From: Platanthera guangdongensis
Taxonomy: Eukaryota > Streptophyta > Magnoliopsida > Asparagales > Orchidaceae
Length of the DNA: 64,000 nt
Direction: 5' to 3'
Assembly: GCA_039583875.1 (NCBI GenBank)
Contig: CM077162.1
Coordinates: 57,501,675-57,565,674 of the forward strand
Both the position numbers and the translations under genes were made by a program. Below, in pieces: positions 11,425 to 20,316 of the stretch (within the stretch, counting starts at the first letter, position 1; the number at the start of each line of letters is the position of its first letter). The notes under the pieces were generated by a model, which saw nothing but the letters and a program-made list of their open reading frames with translations, had not been told where the DNA came from and did no database searches.

Positions 11425-11667
11425 AAGTCATAACCCTTAGTCAATGATATACACCACTCATAATTAAAAATTATAAAATGAAGTAAAACAGATATATGAC
11501 AACAGAGTTAAACTTAAACATGTAATAAAGCACACATGTATACTCATACAACATTGCAGAACAATTAAGAAACATACATATTTCAGAACAATCATACTAT
11601 ATTTATCATATACTGTTCCAATATTGTTCCTTATACATTTTCAATGATGTACTACAATGTTTTTCAC
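11425..11667. other. Element B 3' untranslated stretch
   Basis: About 240 AT-rich bases between the env-like ORF stop and the PPT. No gene or repeat seen. Confidence 0.6.
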
Positions 11668-13302
11668 TTAACAGATTACAACAAGCATCAAGTTAATTCC
11701 TAATCTATTTCTGATCAGGTTCTTTAATAACAATTCCTTTTCCAGCTTTAACTTGAGCTTTACAGCAGCAGCAGCAGCAGGCTCAGCTTCAGCAGGCTTC
11801 TTCCCTTTGGAGTCCTTCTTCTTCTGTTCTTCAGCCTTGATCTTTTGCCTTTCAAAATAATGATAGGGCTTAGGAAAGTACTTGCTAGGCTCCACAGCTG
11901 TAGGAGGTAGCTTTCCTAACTTAGCCTTTCTTCTATATTGGACAATTGCTTCCTGCCTACTCTCATGTTTCCTCCATTCAGCCTCTGAGAACCACTTGTT
12001 CCTCTCATGGGCATTGTCCTTGGCTGCTTTCCATGCAGTGAGAATGATGTTCCTAGAAGTAGGGCTCCACTGTTCAAAATCTGGTTTTTGTTCAGCAAGT
12101 TCCCTAAACTTCTTCTTTGATAGCCTAGTCTCTTCTTCTTTGTCCAAAGCCTCTTGCATAGCAGCTGTGATAGGTTGAACAACCTTTTCCAGAATAACAT
12201 TAGGCTTGCCAGCAGTTGGACTATACATTGTGCTTATATCTGCATGAATCATTTCAAAATCTGGAGGTGGATAGATTACATCAGCCACTGCCTGTTGCTC
12301 ACCTCCAAGATATGTTCCTTGAATACCAGATTCAGCTACTTCATTGTCATCACACAGGGGAGGATATCCAAGTGTAGCCCTGATTGAATTTGAAATCCAT
12401 TTGGCATGCTCAGAACTGGCCTTGACTAACACTCTCTCCCCCTTTATGACTTCTTGGGCTACATGATCTCTCACATCATCTTTCTGAAACCTTATTTGGC
12501 TATCCAAATACCTTATGCCCTCTTTAAAGAAAGGTCTTAGCTTGGTAAGCTGTTCAGAAATGACCTTTTGTGAGTCCTTGATGGCAGACTTGACAGCAGT
12601 TAATTCAGCTTGAAAAAGTTTATCAAAATCAGCTTTGGCAGCAGCAGAAGAGGTTGGTGGTTCATCAGACTTTTTCTTGAGTTCAGTGACTATGGCATTG
12701 TGAGATGCAGTCAAGTTATCATTCATCCTCAATTGATTTTCCAACACATATCCTTGCTTGAGTGCAATATCTTCTACCTTCTCTTTGATGATTTCTTGAT
12801 GTTTAGCCAGATAGACCACAGCATTACCACCCTTGTGGAAGCATTCATTCATTTCCTTCTTATTCATGTTCATTTCAAACCTGATTGATTTGATATCTTG
12901 AGCTAGATCAAATTGTAGAGATTTTTGGCCCTCATCAATATATTTCTCTATGGCCCTCCTTTGCTCATCCATCTTTACTTGCATTGCAACCATTAGGCTT
13001 GTATAATCAGTTGATGGAGCTTGTTGAACCAGTGAGTGTTGAGCAACAGTTTGGAGAGCCTTCTTATAGCTTTGGCTCCTTCTTTTGAAAACAAAGAACT
13101 TCTTTTTCTTAGCTTCCTCAGCTTCATCATCTTCAGATTCTGATGTACTGGCAATATCCACCCTATCCTTAGGGCTGGATGGTTGTTCAGTGTGCACATC
13201 TTGTGCTTTCTCAGTATCTAGCCTTATAGGCTCTACTTGAATATCCAAATTCTCCCCCTCAGCAGCAGCATCCTTCTCTGTATCAGCAGCATTCTTTTCC
13301 AT
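11668..13302 (-). CDS. Element B env-like ORF 2 (coiled-coil protein, 544 aa)
   Basis: Begins MEKNAADTEKD. Residues 1-62 are acidic. Residues about 65-82 are strongly basic (KKKKFFVFKRRSQSYKKA), resembling a nuclear localisation signal. Residues about 105-335 look like a long coiled coil rich in K, E, I and L. A conserved domain starting WSPTSRNIIL at about 412 and running to YFPKPYHYFERQ (about 485) is shared with element A. The C-terminus is Lys/Ala-rich. No signal peptide or convincing membrane helix, so an envelope role is not supported; a structural or nuclear role is inference. The frame is open upstream of the ATG and lies -1 to ORF 1, so it may be the second half of the same protein. 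Confidence 0.75.
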   Translation of the reverse strand: MEKNAADTEKDAAAEGENLDIQVEPIRLDTEKAQDVHTEQPSSPKDRVDIASTSESEDDEAEEAKKKKFFVFKRRSQSYKKALQTVAQHSLVQQAPSTDYTSLMVAMQVKMDEQRRAIEKYIDEGQKSLQFDLAQDIKSIRFEMNMNKKEMNECFHKGGNAVVYLAKHQEIIKEKVEDIALKQGYVLENQLRMNDNLTASHNAIVTELKKKSDEPPTSSAAAKADFDKLFQAELTAVKSAIKDSQKVISEQLTKLRPFFKEGIRYLDSQIRFQKDDVRDHVAQEVIKGERVLVKASSEHAKWISNSIRATLGYPPLCDDNEVAESGIQGTYLGGEQQAVADVIYPPPDFEMIHADISTMYSPTAGKPNVILEKVVQPITAAMQEALDKEEETRLSKKKFRELAEQKPDFEQWSPTSRNIILTAWKAAKDNAHERNKWFSEAEWRKHESRQEAIVQYRRKAKLGKLPPTAVEPSKYFPKPYHYFERQKIKAEEQKKKDSKGKKPAEAEPAAAAAVKLKLKLEKELLLKNLIRNRLGINLMLVVIC

Positions 13303-13325
13303 ATCAAAATCATCCTGATCTAAAT

Positions 13326-14483
13326 TCAGAAAAGATCTTCCATGGTGTATTCTGCTGGAGACTGTGCAGGAGATGTTCTGGTTTCATCAGCTACAACAGA
13401 TGTGTCTTGGAGAACAACATCTGGTTCTTGAGTTGCTGGCTGATTTTGCTGATGATCATCAGACAAATCAGAATTTATGATAGAAAAATTCAAAGTATTA
13501 AGGTCAACAAGTACCTCTTGAATGAGGAGGGTGGCTTGCTCACTCTCCAGTGTAGATGGTTCTGCTACACCTGGAAGCTCCCCCTGGATGTCAGCTGGCT
13601 CCTGAGGAGCAGGTGACTTTTCTGCAGCTTTATCCATTGGACTATCAGGAGTGAAGACCACATGTTCTTCACTGCCTGAGCTGCTGGATGGCTCTTGAGG
13701 CACAGCAGCAGTCTTCCTCTTCTTCCTGGGAGGAGAGTCTTTCTTAGAAGTTTGTTTCTCAGGGGTGGTCAATTCCTTTGACACCAGCACCCTTTCCCAT
13801 CTAGAGAATATTCTTGAGTCCATCTTCCTCATATGATTGATCTTAGTTCCTGCAGCAGTGCTCATTACCTCTGGAATTGATCCAGCCAGGTAGAGACTTA
13901 GTATCCTGCCCAGATTGGGCTTCTTCAGGCTTTCCTTCACTTTTTCATAAACCACCATTGACCAGTCTGTTTTCAGATTGAAGATGATTCTGGTCATGAC
14001 TTCAAACATGGAGGCAGACACCCTGTCATGTCCTCCTGGCTTGCTTAGTATTACCTTGCCCACTATTTCTGACAAGAACTTGCCTTGATTATTCATACCT
14101 TTTCTGTTAAAGACTGATCCCACCTTCATCTTTGGATCCAGTCCACACCAAGTAAGAGCTTCCCTGGTCTTAGAAGCAGTTACTTCCTCTTCATCTTGAA
14201 CTTTAGGTAGCTGAAGTACCTTTCTTAAAGACTTGGGTGAAATCTTGACCTTGGTGCCATGCACCCTTGACTTAATTCTGTAGCCTGAGTCATCTACAGC
14301 CGCGCCAGTAAGGAATTCAATGACTTCCTTCTTCCATATCTTCGTTGGTTCTGAAACCAAGAACTCCAATCCTGAATTGGCAATTAGGGTTATCACTGAT
14401 TTGATTTCTTGTTCGCAGTCGTCGAATGCGCCACGCACCAGTTCATATCCTTCGTTAACGTTCTCTTCCAGCTTGGGAGCCAT
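13326..14483 (-). CDS. Element B env-like ORF 1 (N-terminal domain, 385 aa)
   Basis: The ORF is open from 14570, but the first plausible ATG (MAPKLEENVNEG) is at 14483; the 29 codons before it are palindrome repeat. A globular domain follows (RKVLQLPKVQDEE, NNQGKFLSEIVGKVILSK, LGRILSLYLAG), then a basic PRKKRK stretch and a Ser/Pro/Glu linker. The domain is shared by A, C and D and resembles sequences in plant databases labelled putative plant transposon protein (recalled, not searched). Ends MEDLF-stop. A TATA box lies about 105 bases upstream of the ATG. In A the matching parts appear to be one gene with ORF 2. Confidence 0.75.
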   Translation of the reverse strand: MAPKLEENVNEGYELVRGAFDDCEQEIKSVITLIANSGLEFLVSEPTKIWKKEVIEFLTGAAVDDSGYRIKSRVHGTKVKISPKSLRKVLQLPKVQDEEEVTASKTREALTWCGLDPKMKVGSVFNRKGMNNQGKFLSEIVGKVILSKPGGHDRVSASMFEVMTRIIFNLKTDWSMVVYEKVKESLKKPNLGRILSLYLAGSIPEVMSTAAGTKINHMRKMDSRIFSRWERVLVSKELTTPEKQTSKKDSPPRKKRKTAAVPQEPSSSSGSEEHVVFTPDSPMDKAAEKSPAPQEPADIQGELPGVAEPSTLESEQATLLIQEVLVDLNTLNFSIINSDLSDDHQQNQPATQEPDVVLQDTSVVADETRTSPAQSPAEYTMEDLF

Positions 14484-14996
14484 TAGGGTTTGAAGATTTA
14501 GTCTTGAGATGAGAGAAATGTCGACACAAGAGTTTAGGTCTCGAAACTTTGAAAGCGTGTCGACAAACAAAGACAGACCCTATTTATACCTTTCTAGTTT
14601 GAAGACGAACAGGCGGGATGGAATCCTAAAGATGTGTCGACACTGGCAATAAGTGTCGACACTGACTTATAATGTCTCGACACTTATGTGTCGACACAAG
14701 TTTAGTCAACAGATTTTATGTGTCGACACTTGGTTAAGTGTCGACACCACTATACTCGACATGTTGTCGAGACTTTACTTAGAAAAATTCTGAGTAAAAC
14801 TTAAGTGTCGACACCTTATTTGATGTGTCGACACCTACTCGACATGTGTCGACACTAACATTCTGAAGTGTCGACACCAACTTCCTAGATGTGTCGACAC
14901 TATTTTCCTGAAGTGTCGACACTTACTATTCTGTGTCGACATAGACTTGTCTATGTGTCGACACCTTTTTACTTAGCCAATTTTTGTTCTGTATAC
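14484..14996 (-). promoter_or_regulatory. Element B pol/env-like spacer: internal promoter candidate
   Basis: Reading on the minus strand from the pol stop there is an array of about 12 GTGTCGACAC units or near-units (14965-14634). Then comes the TATA box GGTATAAATAGGG (14578-14590, TATAAA at 14583-14588), then about 100 bases, with two more decayed units, to the env-like ATG at 14483. The order and motifs mirror this element's LTR (array, then TATA in CCTATAAATAGG). The spacer has stops in the pol frame, so simple readthrough from pol cannot reach the env-like ORF. Confidence 0.65.
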
Positions 14997-17900
14997 TTAA
15001 TCTAAGTTTATCATACCTAGTTCAATTTTGAACCTATTAAACTTAGCTTCATCTAAGGGCTTAGTGAACATATCAGCTATCTGATTATCAGTTCTAACAT
15101 ATTCAAGTGCAATATCATTTCTTTCTACATGCTCCCTAAGAAAGTGATATTTAATCTCAATATGTTTAGTTCTACTATGTGATACAGGGTTGTTAGCTAT
15201 TGAAATAGCACTAGTAGAATCACAATAAAGTGGAGTTCTACTTACCTGACATCCATAGTCTTCTAGCTGATGTTGAATCCACAGAAGTTGAGCACAGCAA
15301 CTTCCTGCAGCTACATATTCTGACTCAGCTGTGGAGATGGCCACACTGGTTTGCTTCTTACTACTCCATGAAATGAGTCTTCCACCTAGGAATTGACAGG
15401 ATCCAGTAGTGCTCTTTCTATCTTCTTTGCATCCTGCAAAGTCTGCATCTGAATAACCTGTTAGATCAAAATCTCCATTCCTAGGGTACCAGAGGCCTAG
15501 ATAAGGTGTGCCCTTTAGATATCTCAAGATTCTCTTGACTGCAGTCAAGTGAGACTCTTTAGGGCAGGCTTGATACCTGGCACAAACACATGTAGCATAC
15601 ATAATGTCAGGTCTACTTGCAGTCAAGTAAAGTAGGGAGCCAACTATCCCTCTATACAAGGTTTCATCTACAGGTTTCCCTGCATCATCCTTGCTTAGAG
15701 ACATACTTGACCCCATAGGAGTCTTCATGGTACTGGATGAATCCATACCATACTTCCTTATGAGTTCTAGGGTGAACTTAGACTGACATATGGATAGACC
15801 ACTTTCAGTCTGTTTAACTTGGAGACCCAAGAAAAACTTCAGTTCTCCCATACTACTCATCTCAAATTGACTTTGCATAAGCTTTGCAAACTTTTTGCAA
15901 AGGCTACTTTCAGTAGACCCAAATATAATGTCATCTACATATATTTGGACAAGTATTACTTTGCCTCTAGATTCCCTAAGGAATAGAGTCTTATCTATTT
16001 TCCCCCTTGTGAACTTGTTCTCAATGAGGAAACTAGATAGGGTTTCATACCAAGCTCTAGGAGCTTGCTTTAACCCATACAATGCTTTCCTAAGTCTATA
16101 GACATAATGTGGAAGAGTAGAATCAACAAAACCTGAAGGCTGCTCCACATATACTTCTTCTTTTAAATTACCATTAAGGAATGCTGACTTCACATCCATT
16201 TGGTATACTTTGAATCCTTGGTAGGTTGCATAGGCCAAGAACATCCTTATGGCTTCCAGTCTGGCTACTGGAGCAAAGGTTTGATCAAAATCAATACCTT
16301 CTTCTTGCCTATATCCTTTTGCAACCAATCTTGCTTTATTCTTAATGATGACTCCTTGTTCATCTAACTTATTTCTGTAGATCCACTTTGTTCCTATCAC
16401 ATTGTGATCTTTAGGCTTTGGAACCAGCTCCCAAACCTTGCACCTTTTGAACTGATTGAGCTCTTCCTGCATTGCTTCAGTCCACTGTGGATCTTGTATA
16501 GCTTCTTCAAATTTCTTTGGTTCTATTTGAGACAGAAAACTTGAATATACTACAGCATTCTGATTTCTGCTCCTTGTCTGAACACCTTGTCTTGGATCTC
16601 CAATGATCAGCTCTACTGGATGATCTCTTAGATGCCTGTTGGCTGGAGGCATCCTTACTTCTGGTTGTACTTCTACAGCATCTTCATCATGCTGAGTTCC
16701 TTGTACTTCTTCAGCTCCTTGTACATGTAGTTCTCCCCCTGGACATAAGCCATCTTCTTCTACTTGCTGTCTTGCAGCAGGTACATCTTCTATGGTTAGC
16801 TTGTCCATCTTCTTAATAAGACCTGAGGGGCTGCACACACTACTAGACAACTCATTGTTAATTAGTTGTGACTCATCAAAAACTACATGCACAGATTCCT
16901 CTACAACTTGTGTAGTCAAGTTGTAGACTCTATAAGCCTTACTATTATTGCTGTACCCAACAAACACTCCCTCTTGGGACTTGGCAGCAAACTTAGTTAA
17001 GTAAGACTTCCCATTGTTAAGTATGAAGCATTTACAACCAAAGATCCTAAAATAGGACAGATTTGGTTTCCTGCCTTTCACTACTTCATAGGGGGTCTTG
17101 TTTAACCTTTTAGTGATGGTAGCCCTATTTATCACATGGCATGCAGTGTTAACTGCTTCAGCCCAGAAATATTCTGGCAGTGATGAATCACTTAATAGGG
17201 TTCTACCAGCCTCTATCAAGGTCCTATTTTTCCTTTCAGCAATGCCATTTTGCTGAGGTGTTCTAGGTGAAGAGAATTCTTGAAATATCCCATAGTCTTC
17301 ACACAGCTTTGTCATGCTTTCAGACTGAAACTCAGTACCATGGTCACTTCTAATTTTGACCACTGTACAGTTCAATTCATTCTGAATTTGCTTAACAAAA
17401 CTATAGAAGACACTAGGTGTTTCAGATTTCTGCTTTAAGAAGAACACCCAGGAAAACCTTGAGTAGTCATCAACAACTACAAAGGTGTAGACCTTCCTAC
17501 CTAAGCTGTGAACTGGCATTGGACCAAATAGATCCATATGCAAGAGGTATAAACACCTCACAGCATCTTTGTTGTCTAAGCTTCTAAAGGTGGATTTAGT
17601 CTGCTTGCCCTTTTGACAAGCTGAGCAAATGCCATCTTTGACACACTTAACTTGAGGACCATTCCTCACTAACTCTTTACTAAAGAGTTTGCCAATAGTC
17701 TTGTAATTAAGATGAGCAAGCCTCTTGTGCCATTTGACACATTGAGAGACTGTCTCATCAGCTACAAGACAGACTGGAGAACAATTGTTCTCAACCATAA
17801 TGTCTAAGCAGTAGACATTTCTCTTTCTATATCCAGTCAAAATGATCTCTTGATCACTTGACCTCTTGATATGACAACCATTTTTAACAAATGAGATGTC

Positions 17901-18164
17901 ATACCCTACATCACTTAATTGACTTATACTAATGAGGTTGTGTTTCAAACCTTTAACATAAGCCACTTGAGTAATGGTAACAAGGTTAGAAGAAATGTTA
18001 CCAAACCCTTTGATGATTCCTTTTTCAGAACCACCAAAGGTCACCTTTGGACCATTTTTGATTGGGATGTAGTCCTTCAGTAGTCCCCTAGTTCCAGTCA
18101 TGTGTCTGGAACATCCACTATCCAAGTACCATGTAGGGGTATGGCCACTTGGATTCTCCTGCAA
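14997..18164 (-). CDS. pol: Element B Pol polyprotein (PR-IN-RT-RNaseH)
   Basis: Intact frame of 1055 codons starting at TTG-CAG; there is no ATG nearby. Protease [13 protein letters not shown] with catalytic D near residue 15. Integrase has an HHCC-like region (HKRLAHLNY ... [10 protein letters not shown]) and D-D-E core: HMDLFGP (D near 211), [20 protein letters not shown]. Reverse transcriptase has [10 protein letters not shown] and YVDDIIFGS (near 744). RNase H has [15 protein letters not shown] (near 904) and STAESEY. Ends LGMINLD-stop. All catalytic residues checked are present. It is in the same frame as gag, separated by a TAA at 18171-18173; expression by stop readthrough, splicing or internal initiation is unresolved. 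Confidence 0.96.
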   Translation of the reverse strand: MQENPSGHTPTWYLDSGCSRHMTGTRGLLKDYIPIKNGPKVTFGGSEKGIIKGFGNISSNLVTITQVAYVKGLKHNLISISQLSDVGYDISFVKNGCHIKRSSDQEIILTGYRKRNVYCLDIMVENNCSPVCLVADETVSQCVKWHKRLAHLNYKTIGKLFSKELVRNGPQVKCVKDGICSACQKGKQTKSTFRSLDNKDAVRCLYLLHMDLFGPMPVHSLGRKVYTFVVVDDYSRFSWVFFLKQKSETPSVFYSFVKQIQNELNCTVVKIRSDHGTEFQSESMTKLCEDYGIFQEFSSPRTPQQNGIAERKNRTLIEAGRTLLSDSSLPEYFWAEAVNTACHVINRATITKRLNKTPYEVVKGRKPNLSYFRIFGCKCFILNNGKSYLTKFAAKSQEGVFVGYSNNSKAYRVYNLTTQVVEESVHVVFDESQLINNELSSSVCSPSGLIKKMDKLTIEDVPAARQQVEEDGLCPGGELHVQGAEEVQGTQHDEDAVEVQPEVRMPPANRHLRDHPVELIIGDPRQGVQTRSRNQNAVVYSSFLSQIEPKKFEEAIQDPQWTEAMQEELNQFKRCKVWELVPKPKDHNVIGTKWIYRNKLDEQGVIIKNKARLVAKGYRQEEGIDFDQTFAPVARLEAIRMFLAYATYQGFKVYQMDVKSAFLNGNLKEEVYVEQPSGFVDSTLPHYVYRLRKALYGLKQAPRAWYETLSSFLIENKFTRGKIDKTLFLRESRGKVILVQIYVDDIIFGSTESSLCKKFAKLMQSQFEMSSMGELKFFLGLQVKQTESGLSICQSKFTLELIRKYGMDSSSTMKTPMGSSMSLSKDDAGKPVDETLYRGIVGSLLYLTASRPDIMYATCVCARYQACPKESHLTAVKRILRYLKGTPYLGLWYPRNGDFDLTGYSDADFAGCKEDRKSTTGSCQFLGGRLISWSSKKQTSVAISTAESEYVAAGSCCAQLLWIQHQLEDYGCQVSRTPLYCDSTSAISIANNPVSHSRTKHIEIKYHFLREHVERNDIALEYVRTDNQIADMFTKPLDEAKFNRFKIELGMINLD

Positions 18165-18170
18165 AACAAA

Positions 18171-20210
18171 TTAATGAACCTTAGAACCCAAAGTAAACTT
18201 GGGTCCTTGGTGATTGTTAGTTTGCAATTTGACATAGCTACCTGCTGTCTTTCCAACAGGTAACTTGCTACTCAACTTGGCACTGGCATTGTGCCAACAA
18301 TCCAAAGCAAAGTGGCCAACCTTGCCACAGCACCAACATTCAAATTTGTTGTACCTTTGCTTAGGTTCTGACTTAGCTGTCTTAACTACAGCAGTCTTGT
18401 TGAATGTTGGGGCTTTGCCCTTGGACTTGGACTGATCCTGAACAGTCCTAGCTGGATTAACAAAACCCAGTCCAGTCTTTCCTTTATGATGAACAAAATC
18501 ATCAATCAAGGGTAGCACTGATTTAGGTTTTGAAAACCTAGCTACTAGCTCTTTCTCCTTCTGAAGATTAATCTCCAGTTTCTTAATTTGATCATTTTTA
18601 AATGTAATAGTTCCCATCTGAATCACAGTAATGTGTTTCAGCCTGGCTACCTCATTAAGTTTTTGATCATAATTCTTCTCATAATCTATTGCAGCTGCCT
18701 TGAGATCAGCAATCTCCTTGGCCAAATTTTTGGCTAGGGTCTTGCTTTTCTTATAGGCTTGCAATAGTACTTTATATTCATCTAGGAGTTGATGAATATC
18801 TCCCTCAGACTCAGATATATTCTCATCACTTGATGAAGAATAATCTGACTCTGAACTAGAACTGGAATCAGAACTTTGAGTTAAACCTTGTACCTGACTG
18901 GGTCCTGGCTGCTCCAGGTTTTTGGTACTTTCAGTCAAAGCCATCAGTCCTTGGCTCTGGCAGTCTTCTTGCTCATAGATAGATTCCATGATCTGCATAA
19001 ACTCTTCTTCTTCTTCAGCAAATAGCCCTATGTAGGCTTCAGCATCTGTCTCTGTGTCTGAAGAAGACATGTCTGAAAGAGTCTTCTCATTCTTTGCAAC
19101 AAAGGACTTTTCCTTCTTTCCTTTGAAGTGAGTTTTCTTTTTGTCACTGGATTCCTTCCTTCTTTCAGGACAATCTGCAATTACATGACCCTGTCTATTG
19201 CAGCAGTAACATACTATCTTAGACCCAGTTGCCTTACTAGTCTTGGTCCTCTTCTTGTCCTTCTTTGAAGGCTTCTTTTCCTGATACTGGACTTCTTTCC
19301 CTTTGGAAGATGAAGGTCTAGACCTCCACTGTTTCTTCTTCAGGAACTTCTGAAAATGTCTGGTGAAAGCAGCAAAGTCTTCATCACTTTCACTGCTTGT
19401 AGATTTAGTGCTAATAGACTCATCAGAATCTGATTCAACTACCTCTGGAGGAGGAGTTGATGACTTTGTCCTGTTCTTTCTAGGTACTTCTGACTTAAAG
19501 GCAACAGTCCTTTCCCTGTGTTCAGTCCTTGTTGACTTTTCCTCCTCTTTTCTTACTGACAATTGCATCTCATAAGATAACAACTTGCCAAACAGTGTGG
19601 GAGGAGGAATTTCTCCCAACTTTGCCATTTCTCTGATGGCACAGATCTTAGTGTCCCAATCTTTGGTTAGGGACCTCAAGAACTTGTCATTCAATTCATA
19701 ATTTGTGAACTCTCTTCCATAGGACATGAGTTCATTAACAATTCTGTAGAACTTTTTGTAGCATTCAGTGATGCTATCTCCTCTTCCTTGCCTAAAGCTC
19801 TCATATTCTTGATTAAGCAAGGATTTCCTATCTTGTCTTACTTCTTCAGAACCTTCCATGTAGACAATGAGGGTATCCCACATTTCTTTTGCTGTTTTAC
19901 AGTGAATAAGGTTCTGGAAGGTGGCATCATCAATTGCACTAACTATTATGTTCTGTGCCCTTTTGTCCATAGTGGCTAGGACAATTTCATCCTTGGTCAT
20001 CTCAGAGAAATCCTTTGGAGTCCTCTGATTTGCATCCAATACTGAGATCTTCATGGGCACATATGGCCCCTCTTTGACTGTGATGTAGATCCTAGGGTCA
20101 GAGGCCTCCATGAACAGCCTTACCCTTTCTTTCCAGATTCCAAATATCTCTTTTCTGCATATGGGCAGTTTCATTGAACCCAACTCCTTATGATTCTCTG
20201 AAGAACCCAT
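18171..20210 (-). CDS. gag: Element B Gag polyprotein (679 aa)
   Basis: Start taken at the first ATG (MGSSENHKEL, 20210); the frame is open 12 codons further up but only from TTG. The N-terminal capsid-like UBN2-type region includes FGIWKERVRLFMEASDPR and NDKFLRSLTKDWD. Zinc knuckle CYCCNRQGHVIADC lies near residue 334. An acidic Ser-rich region and a coiled coil (about 480-590) follow, then a second knuckle CWCCGKVGHFALDC near 623. Two knuckles around a coiled coil are seen in A as well. Intact, unlike every other gag in the window. Forms the particle core and binds RNA by family knowledge. Confidence 0.95.
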   Translation of the reverse strand: MGSSENHKELGSMKLPICRKEIFGIWKERVRLFMEASDPRIYITVKEGPYVPMKISVLDANQRTPKDFSEMTKDEIVLATMDKRAQNIIVSAIDDATFQNLIHCKTAKEMWDTLIVYMEGSEEVRQDRKSLLNQEYESFRQGRGDSITECYKKFYRIVNELMSYGREFTNYELNDKFLRSLTKDWDTKICAIREMAKLGEIPPPTLFGKLLSYEMQLSVRKEEEKSTRTEHRERTVAFKSEVPRKNRTKSSTPPPEVVESDSDESISTKSTSSESDEDFAAFTRHFQKFLKKKQWRSRPSSSKGKEVQYQEKKPSKKDKKRTKTSKATGSKIVCYCCNRQGHVIADCPERRKESSDKKKTHFKGKKEKSFVAKNEKTLSDMSSSDTETDAEAYIGLFAEEEEEFMQIMESIYEQEDCQSQGLMALTESTKNLEQPGPSQVQGLTQSSDSSSSSESDYSSSSDENISESEGDIHQLLDEYKVLLQAYKKSKTLAKNLAKEIADLKAAAIDYEKNYDQKLNEVARLKHITVIQMGTITFKNDQIKKLEINLQKEKELVARFSKPKSVLPLIDDFVHHKGKTGLGFVNPARTVQDQSKSKGKAPTFNKTAVVKTAKSEPKQRYNKFECWCCGKVGHFALDCWHNASAKLSSKLPVGKTAGSYVKLQTNNHQGPKFTLGSKVH

Positions 20211-20316
20211 ATTTCTTGATTTTCTTGAAACTGTGTTCAGACTCAATCTGTTCTGCCAAACTGGATCTCCTCAGACAGTTAGTCCTGATTTTGAGGAACC
20301 TCGCTCTGATACCACT
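20211..20316 (-). other. Element B leader with primer binding site
   Basis: Short leader of about 105 bases between 5' LTR and gag ATG. TGGTATCAGAGC on the minus strand occupies 20303-20314, two bases from the LTR end; this is the classic complement to the 3' end of plant initiator tRNA-Met. Confidence 0.93.

Noticed and set aside
18159..18241. Possible 83-nt intron joining Gag to Pol in B (CAG/GTAGCT to TTGCAG)
   Set aside because: 83 is not a multiple of three and would put Pol out of frame; no equivalent donor seen in A or C.
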